Assembly: GCA_944470555.2 (NCBI GenBank)
Contig: OX104128.1
Coordinates: forward strand, 37,865,920 to 37,929,919
DNA: 64,000 nt
DNA from: Heterobilharzia americana
Lineage: Eukaryota; Platyhelminthes; Trematoda; Strigeidida; Schistosomatidae
Direction: 5' to 3'
Shown: one piece after another, positions 24,680 to 33,692 of the stretch
Numbering within the stretch: the first letter of the stretch is position 1
Layout: every line of letters starts with the position of its first letter
Notes under the pieces: generated by a model
Databases searched by the model: none
What the model was told of the DNA's origin: nothing
What the model saw: only the letters and a program-made list of their open reading frames with translations
Made by a program: the position numbers and the translations under genes

Positions 24680-24940
24680 AAGACTGACATCAGTTCGAGG
24701 AACAAAGGGAACCTGAGAGCACTGGACAGCTGTTTCGTCCTAGTATGGGAGTCCTCAGCAGTGCGCACCCACGACCCCACACCGGCAGGGATCGAACCCG
24801 CGACCTTCAGGTTCCGCGGCCAGCGCGTTACCATTGAGCCACTGGGTCAGAATCCAATGCTCCATATTTCCAACTTCTGTTAGCTCACGATATAGCGCAA
24901 ACCGCCACCCAATGTCATCGTTGAGTATCTGTCCTCACGG
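24680..24940 (-). mobile_element. Hammerhead SINE, best-preserved copy
   Basis: On the minus strand it has a leader (24940-24865), box A-like TGGCTCAATGGTAACGCGC (about 24841-24823), box B-like GGGTTCGATCCCTG (about 24800-24786), a GC-rich linker and a hammerhead ribozyme (24764-24719). A conserved tail ends near 24680. The layout (tRNA-like Pol III promoter followed by a hammerhead) is that of the Sm-alpha retroposons of schistosomes, but with other stem sequences. It is inserted in a Penelope-like copy. Confidence 0.88.
24719..24764 (-). ncRNA. Type I hammerhead ribozyme, nearly intact
   Basis: 5' to 3' on -: stem I strand GCACUG (24764-24759), core CUGAGGA (24758-24752), stem II 24751-24737, GAAA (24736-24733), stem III CAGCUGU (24732-24726), cleavage C (24725), stem I partner CAGUGC (24724-24719). 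Stem I pairs perfectly over six bases. All conserved core bases and the GUC cleavage triplet are present. The only defect is the closing pair of stem II, which is C-C here where the 27.9 kb copy has G-C. Stem III with the last A of GAAA is the self-complementary ACAGCUGU with no loop, suggesting activity mainly as a dimer. Confidence 0.87.
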
Positions 24941-25511
24941 CCATCAGGCTATGACTCTACTGGTTTATCCAACGTTTATCCTGGATAACAACCTTCTGAT
25001 AGCTCCATCTGATGATTAAAATGTTCAGAAAACTCAATTAATCACTCCATTTTATATTCCGATGCCACATAAATATTTGGATGAACAATATTGAATAAGG
25101 TAGTACAGTCAATAATTGATTCATGATTTTCATCTATGACAAGAATATCATCCACATAACGTTTTTAGAAAGCAAAGTTTTGTAACATACTTTCCATTTG
25201 TTTTTCCAAGTACGTCAGCTAACAGGGGGTCCAAAAGAGATCCCTATCGATCTACTTGTTTGCTTTATTTTGAAAGTTGTATCTGAAGTTATGTGTACAC
25301 CACAGAATGAGGTTCATCATTAGAGAGACTAGTAACAGTAGTTGAATTTTATTAGGTTTACATAGTAAAAAAAATAAATACCGCTACTTCATATAAAGGA
25401 ACATTAGTAAAGAAATTTTACAGTGCTAGAGTATTTACAAGTTCTATGTTAGTTGCATGGAGGCATTCGGCAGGAAGTCTTTCACCTAGGTATCGTGCTT
25501 GTTGGCACTCC

Positions 25512-25802
25512 TTAGCAAAGCGTATCCGTAACCTCGATGGAACTGATGTCCCGCCTTAGATTCCAACACGCGTCACCCAGTACTTTAGTCAGAGATATTA
25601 CTATTGAGCAAATCGGACCACGACTAACCTCCTGTAGGACAAGTTCAAACGAGCTTTCTATAGAATGAATTGATAAACAATCTCTTACTGACTTGAGAAC
25701 TCCTGTAAACCACTTGTAAATTTTCGTCAGATAACCGAGCTGGTTATGAACTGCTTCATCTATCAATGTATGTATTAATGAGACTTGAAGCTGATACGAC
25801 AT
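25512..25802 (-). other. Unrecognised 96-codon open frame
   Basis: An open stretch in intron 2 of the BRMS1-like gene, lying just upstream of the Penelope fragment. The sequence (SYQLQVSLIHTLIDEAVHN at the start, IVISLTKVLGDACW later) has no motif I recognise. It could be part of an unknown repeat, an alternative exon, or chance. Confidence 0.25.
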
Positions 25803-26559
25803 ATCAACTAGTTTGACCCTAAACTAATCATGATTGTATTACAATAAAATTTTTAAAAATCTTTTTTCTAAATACGTAGACTTACGGAATTATATCATTA
25901 CAGAAGTTAGTGAATTTAATTCGACTTCCCATGGTAAAGTGAGTGTTTGTACACGTTTCTTTGCAATACACAATTAAGGTTTGAAGCTACTTATTAGCAG
26001 AGCTTTGGTTGTACATAAATGTTTAATTTTCATTTGTTTTCAACAGTTTGGTTAAACTTTGAACAAGGTTTCTAAAGGAGTCAGATGTTCGAAGTCTATG
26101 AAGTGTTCAAAGATCCAGTTGGATCAGCAATTAAGCTAAGTGATATTCACGAGCGTGGTTTGGCAAGCGGGCGCATAGTAACCTATCCTTGATGATAGTA
26201 AAGTGACAAGATTCTTCTTCATATTTAAAGAAAACCAGCTTCGAAAGTTGATCAATCGTTCATTCTAAATGGACTTCCTGTAGATGGATCTTTGAATCGA
26301 ATGGTCAGTTCTCCTTTGAAGTTTGACATGAAGAAAATGAAACATTGAGTTCCATATAACTTCTAGGTAGGTTTCTGTGTTTTCCCGTTAAAATTATAGG
26401 GGAGGACGTGAAAATTTGGGAGAATCTTCGGTGTAACGGTATCTCTTCCAATTCAATCAGTTTGAAAAGATATAATCTGAATCTTATCTTAGTGAAACTA
26501 ATCTTCATTGCTAGAACTAGAAAGTAATACATCACACATCATGCATTTCATTTGAATCA

Positions 26560-27227
26560 TCCACAAGGGAAAGGAATATATTCGAAGACTACTTTGGTAG
26601 CGTCATTTAGAAACGAGTTAGAAATGTTGACATGAAGCTAAGGAAAAGTTTAAGGTTCATTGCTGTTGAAGTATTGTTTCTTTAATAGCCTGAAAAGTAT
26701 AAATATATCTTTACCTTTACCTGTATGCACACCTTATCCCTTGAACCTAAGTTCTGTGGTTTCAAATCAAAGGATGATGAACTCGATACTGAATTTCACT
26801 TCGATCAATCAGACAAGAGGTCTGACTCTAACCTATAGTAGTTACTTTAATCATTTCAAATCTCTGGTAGCTCAAAAGTAAACCAAAACACTGTCTAAAG
26901 ATCGCTGTAGTCAATTGAAAGAACTTGATGACAATGATCCACCTAGATAAAGGTACTGGGATAGTATTAATGAATACGATTTTACTTATTTTAACAGATA
27001 AGAAGCCAATGAATCAGAAAGATCCAACTGAACAGATAGGAAAGCAACTCGATCATACTGTTCAAAATGGGTGGGGATTAGACACTTATGTACAGCCGAA
27101 GCCTTTGCGGTTCAGAGCTTCAAAGCTCAATTGTTCATTCAGAAAAATATACGAACACTATCTTTACCATGGCCTTAAACAAATACACAGCACCTCCATT
27201 TATGTTTTATCTTTCCATTCTATTTCA
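26560..27227 (+). mobile_element. Penelope-like element, N-terminal fragment
   Basis: The plus strand carries TLSKDRCSQLKEL (about 26890-26925), then IHLDKGTGIVLMN (26935-26975) and LLILTDKKPMNQKDPTEQIGKQLD (in pieces, 26985-27055), with RASKL leading toward the LPKIHK block. These are N-terminal Penelope blocks. The palindromic element at 27228 cuts it off. Confidence 0.78.
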
Positions 27228-27700
27228 TTTAGTTGATGATTGAAGTCGAAGTGAAAATCTGGGCCATGGTAAGATCCGAAACAGTAACCCCTGGGTTGTC
27301 AGCCTGCTACTTTTATCAACTGAGTTAAGAGATCCGACTGCTGACCAAATTTCCATTTCACCTCAATCATCAAGGGTTTTTCCTGACTGCCGTTAGAAGT
27401 TGTGATGCGTTACTGTCGTTTAATCGTACTCACATTGGATTTAAATTAGCATGAGAAGTCCTAACTGGCCAGCCAGCATGAGCACGACGAAGCGGTAGTA
27501 ACGCATCACGAATTCATATAGTAGTCGGGCAAAATCCTTGGTGATTGAAATGAAATAAAAAAACTGGTCAGCAATCACGTCTCGTAGCTCAGCTGTTAGA
27601 GCACCGGAGTGGTAACCCGGGCGTCGCCCGTTTGAAACCTGCAGCAACACAGATTTTCATTTCACCTAAATCACCACCCAGTATCAGTACACGTCTGCCA
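27228..27700. mobile_element. Palindromic double-tRNA element, copy 2
   Basis: Same family as 23500-23925, and the inverted match extends through most of its length. GTGATGCGTTACTGTCG near 27393 mirrors CGGTAGTAACGCATCAC near 27490, and the tRNA-like heads lie at about 27265-27340 (-, decayed) and 27575-27650 (+, with GCTCAGCTGTTAGAGC and a box B reading CGTTTGAAACC). A short asymmetric centre of about 50 bp separates the arms. Confidence 0.85.
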
Positions 27701-27884
27701 AACCATGGTTATCTTAGATACTCAAACTGATGTGTTCATATGATTATTTTCACCAAATCTTAACTTTCAATGCATTTTCATTAGTTGTATCAAACTTTTA
27801 TGACCGTTCCTTGTGTTACGTAATACTATTTCATTCCCTCTATATTGTGTCTACATTGTCATATTACTTACATTAAGTTAGAAT

Positions 27885-28060
27885 TCATCATGGACTGACA
27901 TCAGTTGGAGGAATACTGAAAACCTGGGAGTCCTGGACAGCTGTTCTGTCCTAGTATGGGACTCCACAGCAGTGCGTACCCAATACCCCGCCAACAATCG
28001 AACCCCGGACTTCAGGTCCCGTAACCAGCACATTACCATTGAGCCAGTGGAGTCAACCGA
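27885..28060 (-). mobile_element. Hammerhead SINE copy with damaged core
   Basis: Minus strand: tRNA-like box A remnant (28055-28030), box B region near 28000, hammerhead 27975-27930, tail to 27885. The core reads CUGUGGA (conserved A6 changed to U) and GAAA has become AGAA. Stem II GUCC...GGAC and the CAGCUGU stem III are intact. Predicted inactive. Confidence 0.83.
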
Positions 28061-28074
28061 GTAGAACATGAAGA

Positions 28075-28350
28075 CAGTTACTCTACGACAACATTGGATG
28101 TAGGTTGCGCTATATCGTCAACTGATAGAAGTTGGAAATATGAACCGTTGGATTCCTACCCAGTGGCTCAATGGTAACGTGCTGGCCTCGGAACCTGGAG
28201 GTCGGTATTGGGTTCAATCCCTGATGGGGCAGGGTCATGGGTGGCGCACTGCTGGGGAGTACCATACAAGTAGGACGAAACAGCTGTCCACTGCTCCCAA
28301 GTTCCCAGTGTTCCTCCAACTGATGTCAGTCCATGATGAATTCCAACCTA
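28075..28350 (+). mobile_element. Hammerhead SINE copy, divergent from the previous one
   Basis: The plus strand shows leader 28085-28140, box A-like AGTGGCTCAATGGTAAC (28162-28178), box B-like GGGTTCAATCCCTG (28210-28223), hammerhead 28246-28294, and a tail to about 28350. GAAA, stem III and the GUC site are kept. The core reads CUGGGGA (A6 to G), stem II has extra bases and stem I has one mismatch, so weak or no activity is expected. Confidence 0.85.
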
Positions 28351-28679
28351 AAATCAATTAATAAATCTCTACGAACCTCCAGATAGATATTACTTATTTA
28401 TTTACGGATACATAGCTACGGAAGTAAGTCATCGAAAAGATAACTATCTTCGCTGTGTCCCCTGTGACCTCTACAATCAATACTCAGTTGAGCTTTTAAA
28501 AATGTCTCCGATCATCTAATACATCAATCAAAGTGCACAGTGATGCTGAGTCTCCTAGCCTGATGACCACATTACAAAACTGATCAATATAAGTCGGTCA
28601 GCATGTAGTACTTAACAGCATGAAATTGGCTACTCTCCACTGAGCAAGCAACGTAGCTGATCCAGTCTTATAAGTGATC

Positions 28680-28860
28680 AATCCCAGTCCGAATAGCTCA
28701 GTGGTAACGTCTCTGACTGCAACATTGGGTGACACAGGTTCGAATCTCACAGCGGACATCCATTCATTCTAGGTTACAGGTACGCTTTGCTCATGAGTGC
28801 TGACAGGCACGAAACCTACATGCAGGACTTCCTGCAGATTACCTCTAACAGTCTAGCATC
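28680..28860 (+). mobile_element. Third tRNA-headed SINE with hammerhead-like motif
   Basis: Plus strand: box A-like AATAGCTCAGTGGTAACG (28692-28709), box B-like GGTTCGAATCTC (28738-28749), then at 28790-28814 a hammerhead-like core. CTCATGA stands for CUGAUGA (G5 changed), stem II is GUGC-UGACAG-GCAC, followed by GAAA. A CCU/AGG hairpin and a C cleavage position follow, and CAGG/CCUG and AGGU/ACCU can pair in the outer stem I. The stem sequences differ from the other two families. Confidence 0.6.
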
Positions 28861-28999
28861 AATAAACATTCGTATCTAACATTTCCAGGACCGCGAGCAT
28901 GATAGCTTCTGTTTTCGAGGAATGCAGACATCAAAAGTGAGGACTGAAGTTTATTACTCGAAGGGTTCATATGTATATTAGTGATATTTGTGATAGAAT

Positions 29000-29385
29000 T
29001 ATTAATACTGGGTGATGATTGAAGGTGAAGTGAAGATTTGGACCGCAGCCGGATTTGAACCAGCGACCAACGGGTTTCCGGCCCCATGCTCTACCAACTC
29101 ACCTATGAGGTACGACTGTTGACCACATTTTTATTTCACTTCAATCACCAAGGGTTTTGCCAGACTACCGTGTGAATTCGTGACGTGTTACTACCACTTG
29201 TTCGTATTCACACTGGCTGCCCAGTCAGGGCTTCTCATACCAATCCAAATCAAACTGAATTAGAAAGGGGGAGCATGATATTGATTACCATTTTGACCGG
29301 TAGTCACTGGTTTGAATCTGGCAGTGATCCAAAGTTTTTACTTCACCTTCAATCATCATCCAGTATCAATACTAGTCTGCCAAAC
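29000..29385. mobile_element. Palindromic double-tRNA element, copy 3
   Basis: Same outer ends as copies 1 and 2 (GGTGATGATTGAAGGTGAA on the left, TTCACCTTCAATCATCATCC on the right). The left arm head is on - at about 29040-29115. The right arm has lost most of box A but keeps a box B-like GGTTTGAATCTG near 29310. It lies just downstream, on the gene strand, of BRMS1-like exon 2. Confidence 0.82.
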
Positions 29386-29456
29386 TACAGCTTTCTCAGA
29401 TAGTCAAAATGACATAATTATAAGTAATATGTTACAAAGAATACTTATATACTCAC

Positions 29457-29646
29457 TTTCAGTAGTCCTGCGTCTACGAATAGCTAGTTCATATTCAAGC
29501 CTACACAAACCTTCTCCAAGACGTACACGAATCTGTTCTTCTGCTGCTCGAAGTCGTTCATCTGCGTCACATTGAATAATTTGCAACTCATTTTCCAACT
29601 CTTTATTGGCTATTTCCAAAGCAAACTCCATCCTATGCTTTGCCAC
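29457..29646 (-). CDS. BRMS1/BRMS1L/Sds3-type protein, exon 2
   Basis: Middle recognised exon. Acceptor AG at 29648-29647 opens in phase 0 (VAKHRMEFALEIANKE), directly continuing KIRLQ of exon 1 to give KIRLQVA, as in human BRMS1 KIRIQVAG. The donor GTGAGT (29456-29451) closes in phase 1. It encodes the second half of the family's long coiled coil, rich in Glu/Arg heptads (ELENELQIIQCDADERLRAAEEQ and on, read in pieces), through which BRMS1-type proteins dimerise and join the Sin3-HDAC corepressor complex. An RTE insertion begins only 48 bp upstream of the acceptor. Confidence 0.88.
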
Positions 29647-29694
29647 CTTGAAAAAGTAAAAAGAAGCTTATACATAGAACTGATTATCAAGAAC

Positions 29695-30081
29695 AGACAC
29701 TCATCAACAGCTGCCGCCTACACTCACTCGATACTGAAGATCAGACGGCCAGAAAGAATAAGCATTAGGGAACTTTGGGGACGTCCAGCTAAGAACCTAA
29801 CGCCTAACAAATGTGCAGAAGAAAGTGGAGATGGATTGGATTGGACATAAACTGAGAAGACGGTTCGGGTCATCACGTGCTGAACCAGGCCGTCGAGTGG
29901 AATCCAAAGGGAAAATGACGAGTTGGGTTCCGGAGGTGACATGTAGGAGGTGTGAGGAAGAAAAGAAAGTTTCTGGCCAGTCGTGGAGCCAGATTCAAAA
30001 GACTTCAGAGAACAGAGTAAGGTGGCGACGTACTACTGAAGCCCTATGTTCCACTAGGAACTCAAGGGACAAATAATAATA
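29695..30081 (+). mobile_element. RTE subfamily A, 5'-truncated copy with 9-bp target-site duplication
   Basis: The plus strand carries the family's C-terminal end (DWIGHKLRR about 29830, CRRCEEEKKVSGQSWSQIQ, RWRRTTEALCSTRNSRD to 30070) and a (TAA)n tail. ATCAAGAAC repeats at 29686-29694 and 30082-30090. It lies in intron 1 of the BRMS1-like gene, antisense to that gene. Confidence 0.88.
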
Positions 30082-30509
30082 ATCAAGAACTATCTACACT
30101 GCTCAGCTCCCAACTCCTTTAGACTAGAAATCAGAAAAACTACTTAAATTTGCCACTATACGATGAATAAAAATTTCCCACTTTCAAGCTGGAGTGCCAT
30201 TTATCATCACGAAACCAATGGGCTGGAAATATTATCAAATGCGACTGAGTCGGTGTCAATGATTATATCACAGTCATTTTATTTCATGTGAACAGTAGGA
30301 TAAACTTCAAAAGAATGGAAACATATGAGAAAAATTTCCCCTTGGAAACTTTTTGATTTGGTTCAAATCAAAATGACTAATTATGTTTGATTTTTCTTAT
30401 AAATATTATTATCATTTAAATTTGTGTGGAGTACATTTTAGTACCTCATTTTATCAAGCTTTTATGATCGGTAATTTAATAATTCCCATTATTTTCAAGC
30501 TGTGCAATC

Positions 30510-30510
<1 letters not shown>

Positions 30511-30566
<56 letters not shown>
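30511..30566. repeat. (TA)n microsatellite, 56 bp
   Basis: Pure TA run in intron 1 of the BRMS1-like gene, next to the 3' end of the RTE copy that follows. Confidence 0.99.
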
Positions 30567-30571
<5 letters not shown>

Positions 30572-30616
30572 TGAAAAATTATATCCCATGAGGAAAACTA
30601 AACAGTATATGATTAT

Positions 30617-31706
30617 CATTTGTCCTTTGGGTTCCTAGTGGAACGTAGGGCTTCAGTAGACGTCGCCACTTCACTCTGTTCTCTGTAGTCTCTGACTCAA
30701 CCTGGCTCCACAACTGCCCAGAAGCTTTCATCTCTTCCTCACATGATCTCCTACATGTCACCCTCGCATGCCCAACTCATCATTTCCCATTTGGCTTCCA
30801 CTCGACACCCTGGCCTGGCACATAATGTCCCCATACGGTCTTCTTAGTCTATGTTCAATCCAATCCATTCCTTTTTTCTTCCGCATATTTGTTGGGCGAT
30901 GGGTTCTTAGCTGGTTCGATCCCGAAGTTCCCTGTTGCTTATTCTTTCTGGCCTTCTGCTCTTGAGTGTCATTATCGAGTGCAGGCGGCAGCTGTTGAAG
31001 TATGTCTGCAGTTTGTTGGAAATGGTTTCAGTAACGCGCCAAGCCTCTCAACCATCACATAGAAGCACTGACTTGACTGACTTAGTGTTGAAAATCCGGA
31101 TCTTTTTCCTTATGCAGAGTTGAGTGTAGTAGATCTCCACACTGATTTTAGATTAATGAAGGCCCATCTTACTTTTCCGATCCTGCCTTTGACATCCTCG
31201 TCTGTGCCACCGCCGCCTGTAGTTGAAACGATGCTGCCTAGGCAGGTAAAAGAGGCGACCTCCTTTTGGTTTCTCCTGTTGATGGTGATTGGTACTTTTT
31301 ATTGTTGATCGGTTGGGTATCGTCATCACATCTGTCTTCTCTACGTTCACTTGAAGTCCTGACTTCGCTGCCTCGCTTCTTCTGCCAACTTGTTGGTTTT
31401 CGCCTGTAGATCTTCGAGTTTGTGCGACATTGGGCATAAATCATCATCGGCGAAATCCAAACCTTCTAGGGTCTTTTTATCCGTCAAACAGCGTATGTCC
31501 ATCTTCTCGCTCCTCACAGTTTGTTGCATGATCCAGTGCAATTGACCACAATCACGATGATGATCGGTGATAGTAGGCAACCTCGTCTTACTCCTGTGTC
31601 CTGTCTTCACTTCAAAGGCATCACTGAGCTTTCCACTGTGAATCACCTGGCATGTAGCATCCACATATAGTATATAGCTGTTGAACGAGGTTGAGAAAGG
31701 TTTGTG
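30617..31706 (-). mobile_element. RTE subfamily A, 5'-truncated copy
   Basis: Minus strand: reverse transcriptase from the DATCQVIHSGKLSDAFE block (about 31660-31610), through GLDFADDDLCPMSHKLEDLQ (about 31460-31400), to RRSCEEEMKASGQLWSQV and the 3' end near 30617. Frameshifts are frequent. Its 5' end sits against Penelope pseudo-LTR sequence at 31707, so it inserted into or beside that element. Confidence 0.88.
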
Positions 31707-31799
31707 GTAAGGATGATGCCATAGGTATTTGTGATTATGATAACAATTGAAATATGAATGACAGCAAAGTAGATTACGTAACACATGGAATGGTTCATA
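31707..31799 (-). repeat. Penelope pseudo-LTR fragment (inverted partner at 33042-33130)
   Basis: About 90 bp whose reverse complement matches 33042-33130 with only scattered differences. It directly follows the coding end of the Penelope-like copy at 31800-33060. Confidence 0.8.
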
Positions 31800-33060
31800 G
31801 AAGGTATATAAAGTAGGAGGTTTGGACGAATTCGATAAATAATTTTAAAGTCATTGTCTGGGTTTGTTGAGTGATGGAAATCAATCAAATGTTCTAGAAT
31901 CGAATTTCTAACAGACTTTCTCTCACCTTTATAAAACCAAGCAGGAACATGTTCTCGTATACATGTAGGAAGTATTCTCTGGCTACGGCCAATGTACCTT
32001 GCTCGACAACAGCAGATGAACTGGTAGATGCACACAGAGGTGGCTAAACGAGGAAGTTTATCTTTAACACAAATTGACAATAGTTTACGGTTGTGAAAAT
32101 TCAAATGAAGTCTTACTGCGAAGAAAGTTCTATTGATTGATCCACATGCACGATTCTTGGGTACATCTGATGCTTGGTCACCTTTAAATTCTAGACTCAG
32201 CAACAATATTTTATTTCAGACTGAGTAAATGACCAGTTTAGTGTTTCTTTCCCGCATATTTTTATCAATAAAACGGCTAGGGTAACCGTTTCCGATAAGT
32301 GTGCTTCCTAAAAAAGATAGCTATTCATCACTACAGATATTTCTGATTCGATAACGGTGTGTGTGTGTGAGACAGAGAGAGAGAGAGAGAGGGAGAGAAT
32401 GAATAAGACTTCTTTCTCCGTTGACAGCCACCCAACTACAAAAATTAGTTAGTTGTCCGTTCCATGTTGCTTTTCTACAGATAGATCTTTTGAGGCATCC
32501 ATTCAGACGTCGAGTGAGAAGCACATCAAGAAAAGGAATAGTTAGTTCTTATTCCTTCTCTATGGTAAACTTGAGGGTTTGATGACATTCATTAACTGAA
32601 CGAAGAACACCGTCCAGATCAACATTTTTGTCACAAGTAACAAACGTGTCGTACATTTGTCTTCTTTAAAATTCAAAGTTATTAAGAGTGTGATAAAGTT
32701 GAGAATTCTCTAGTTTCGACATCAAAAAGTTTGCTAACAATGGTCCCAATGGTGACCCCATCGCGATTCCATCTCTCTGTCTATAGATTTCATTAATGAA
32801 ACTAAATCAGGTATTAAATGTGCACCTCGACAAAAGCTCTTTCAAGCAGCCGGTTGGTAGTCCTATGTCTAAATTATGTGCATCATTATAGTCATACATA
32901 TTACAGACAGTCTCTGTGAGTGGCACACTCGCGAACAACGAAGTAACGTATAGTGAAAATATCATTTTGTCTAAAGCATTAAAATCTTAAACACCCTCAA
33001 CAAACTGAAATATATCACGCATAGAAGAACTTAACACCACCCATTCCATGTATTACGTAA
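31800..33060 (-). mobile_element. Penelope-like element, reverse transcriptase remnant to GIY-YIG end
   Basis: Minus strand: reverse transcriptase pieces (33000-32560, with a GVAMGSPLGPLLAN-like block near 32760), linker (32520-32210), and a 187-codon open stretch (32206-31643). That stretch holds CIYQFICCCRARYIGRS (YIG motif, about 32010) and REHVPAWFYKGERKSVRNSILEHLIDFHH (in pieces). The nuclease end is the best kept of all Penelope copies here. A (GT)(GA) run interrupts the linker. Confidence 0.9.
32358..32400. repeat. (GT)n(GA)n simple repeat
   Basis: Short GT then GA dinucleotide runs inside the Penelope linker; the Leu/Ser run in the minus frame is an artefact of it. Confidence 0.9.
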
Positions 33061-33130
33061 CCTACTACTTTGTTATCATTCATACTTCAATTGTTATCAT
33101 AATTACAAATACCTATGTCATCATCCTTTT
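33042..33130 (+). repeat. Penelope pseudo-LTR fragment (inverted partner at 31707-31799)
   Basis: Inverted match of the 31.7 kb fragment, placed at the upstream side of the same Penelope copy. Confidence 0.8.
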
Positions 33131-33299
33131 TATGGTCGAAACAAAACCGATCATGTTGCGGAAAGAAACACTCAATAGGTAGGTTGTTATTTCCCGTTGC
33201 TATACAGGGACAAAATTCCCGACCTCTGTTGACAGGCGGGCTCTTATGAGGGTGCCTCATTACTCCCGATCATTCATCATTTACATTGATCTTGGTCAC

Positions 33300-33470
33300 T
33301 CACAGAAAAATCCAGAGCACGCATCTCGTCCCAGTTGGGACTCGTCAACTGGATGTACCTGCATCCTAGTGAGGCTCGAACCCAGTACCAATCGCTTCAA
33401 ACGCCAGAGCGTCATCCATTAGACCACTCAGGCACGATAGCGATTCGGCCCTGTATAGCAACAGGAAATT
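33300..33470 (-). mobile_element. Sm-alpha-like hammerhead SINE, minus copy
   Basis: Minus strand: box A-like GTCTAATGGATGACGC (about 33424-33405), box B-like GGGTTCGAGCCTC (about 33385-33370), hammerhead 33354-33310. Stem I (AUCCAG/CUGGAU) and stem II (GUCCC-AACU-GGGAC) are perfect and resemble the S. mansoni Sm-alpha ribozyme. Three key bases are changed: UUGACGA for CUGANGA, GAGA for GAAA, and a U at the cleavage position. Predicted inactive. Confidence 0.85.
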
Positions 33471-33509
33471 ACAAATATCAGAATAGCAACTTATACTCGT
33501 TCCAAAAGA

Positions 33510-33692
33510 GGCGGCTATCGTGCACCAGTCGCTTAGTGGATAACGCTCTGGCATTTGAAGCAAAGAGTACTTGGTTCGAGCCCCGGCGGGAACAACATCA
33601 CTCCACACTGGGGTGCAGGTACGTCCCAGATGACGAGTCCCAAATAGGACCAAACGAGCGTTGTGGATCCCTCTGTTAGTCAGTAAGACCAA
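33510..33692 (+). mobile_element. Sm-alpha-like hammerhead SINE, plus copy
   Basis: Plus strand: box A-like AGTCGCTTAGTGGATAACGC (33525-33544), box B-like TGGTTCGAGCCCC (33572-33584), hammerhead about 33620-33671. Stem II GUCC/GGAC with loop CAAAUA equals that of Sm-alpha as I remember it. The core reads AUGACGA (C3 to A) and CAAA (G12 to C), so it should not cleave. It is head-to-head with the 33.3 kb copy. Confidence 0.85.

Larger units (their letters stand above)
24048..25440 (-). mobile_element. Penelope-like element, reverse transcriptase to linker, split by a SINE
   Basis: The minus strand opens near 25430 with a motif A remnant (FFTNVPLYE), then a YVDD-region remnant and DENHESIIDCTTLF (25140-25090). 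After a SINE insertion at 24.68-24.94 kb the linker continues (24677-24435: KRCFVKCQFSRPCRICTSDTLDGEI in pieces, then KKTVFVNLLYKGG). A further tail runs to 24048. It is decayed; the GIY-YIG end is absent. Confidence 0.8.
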
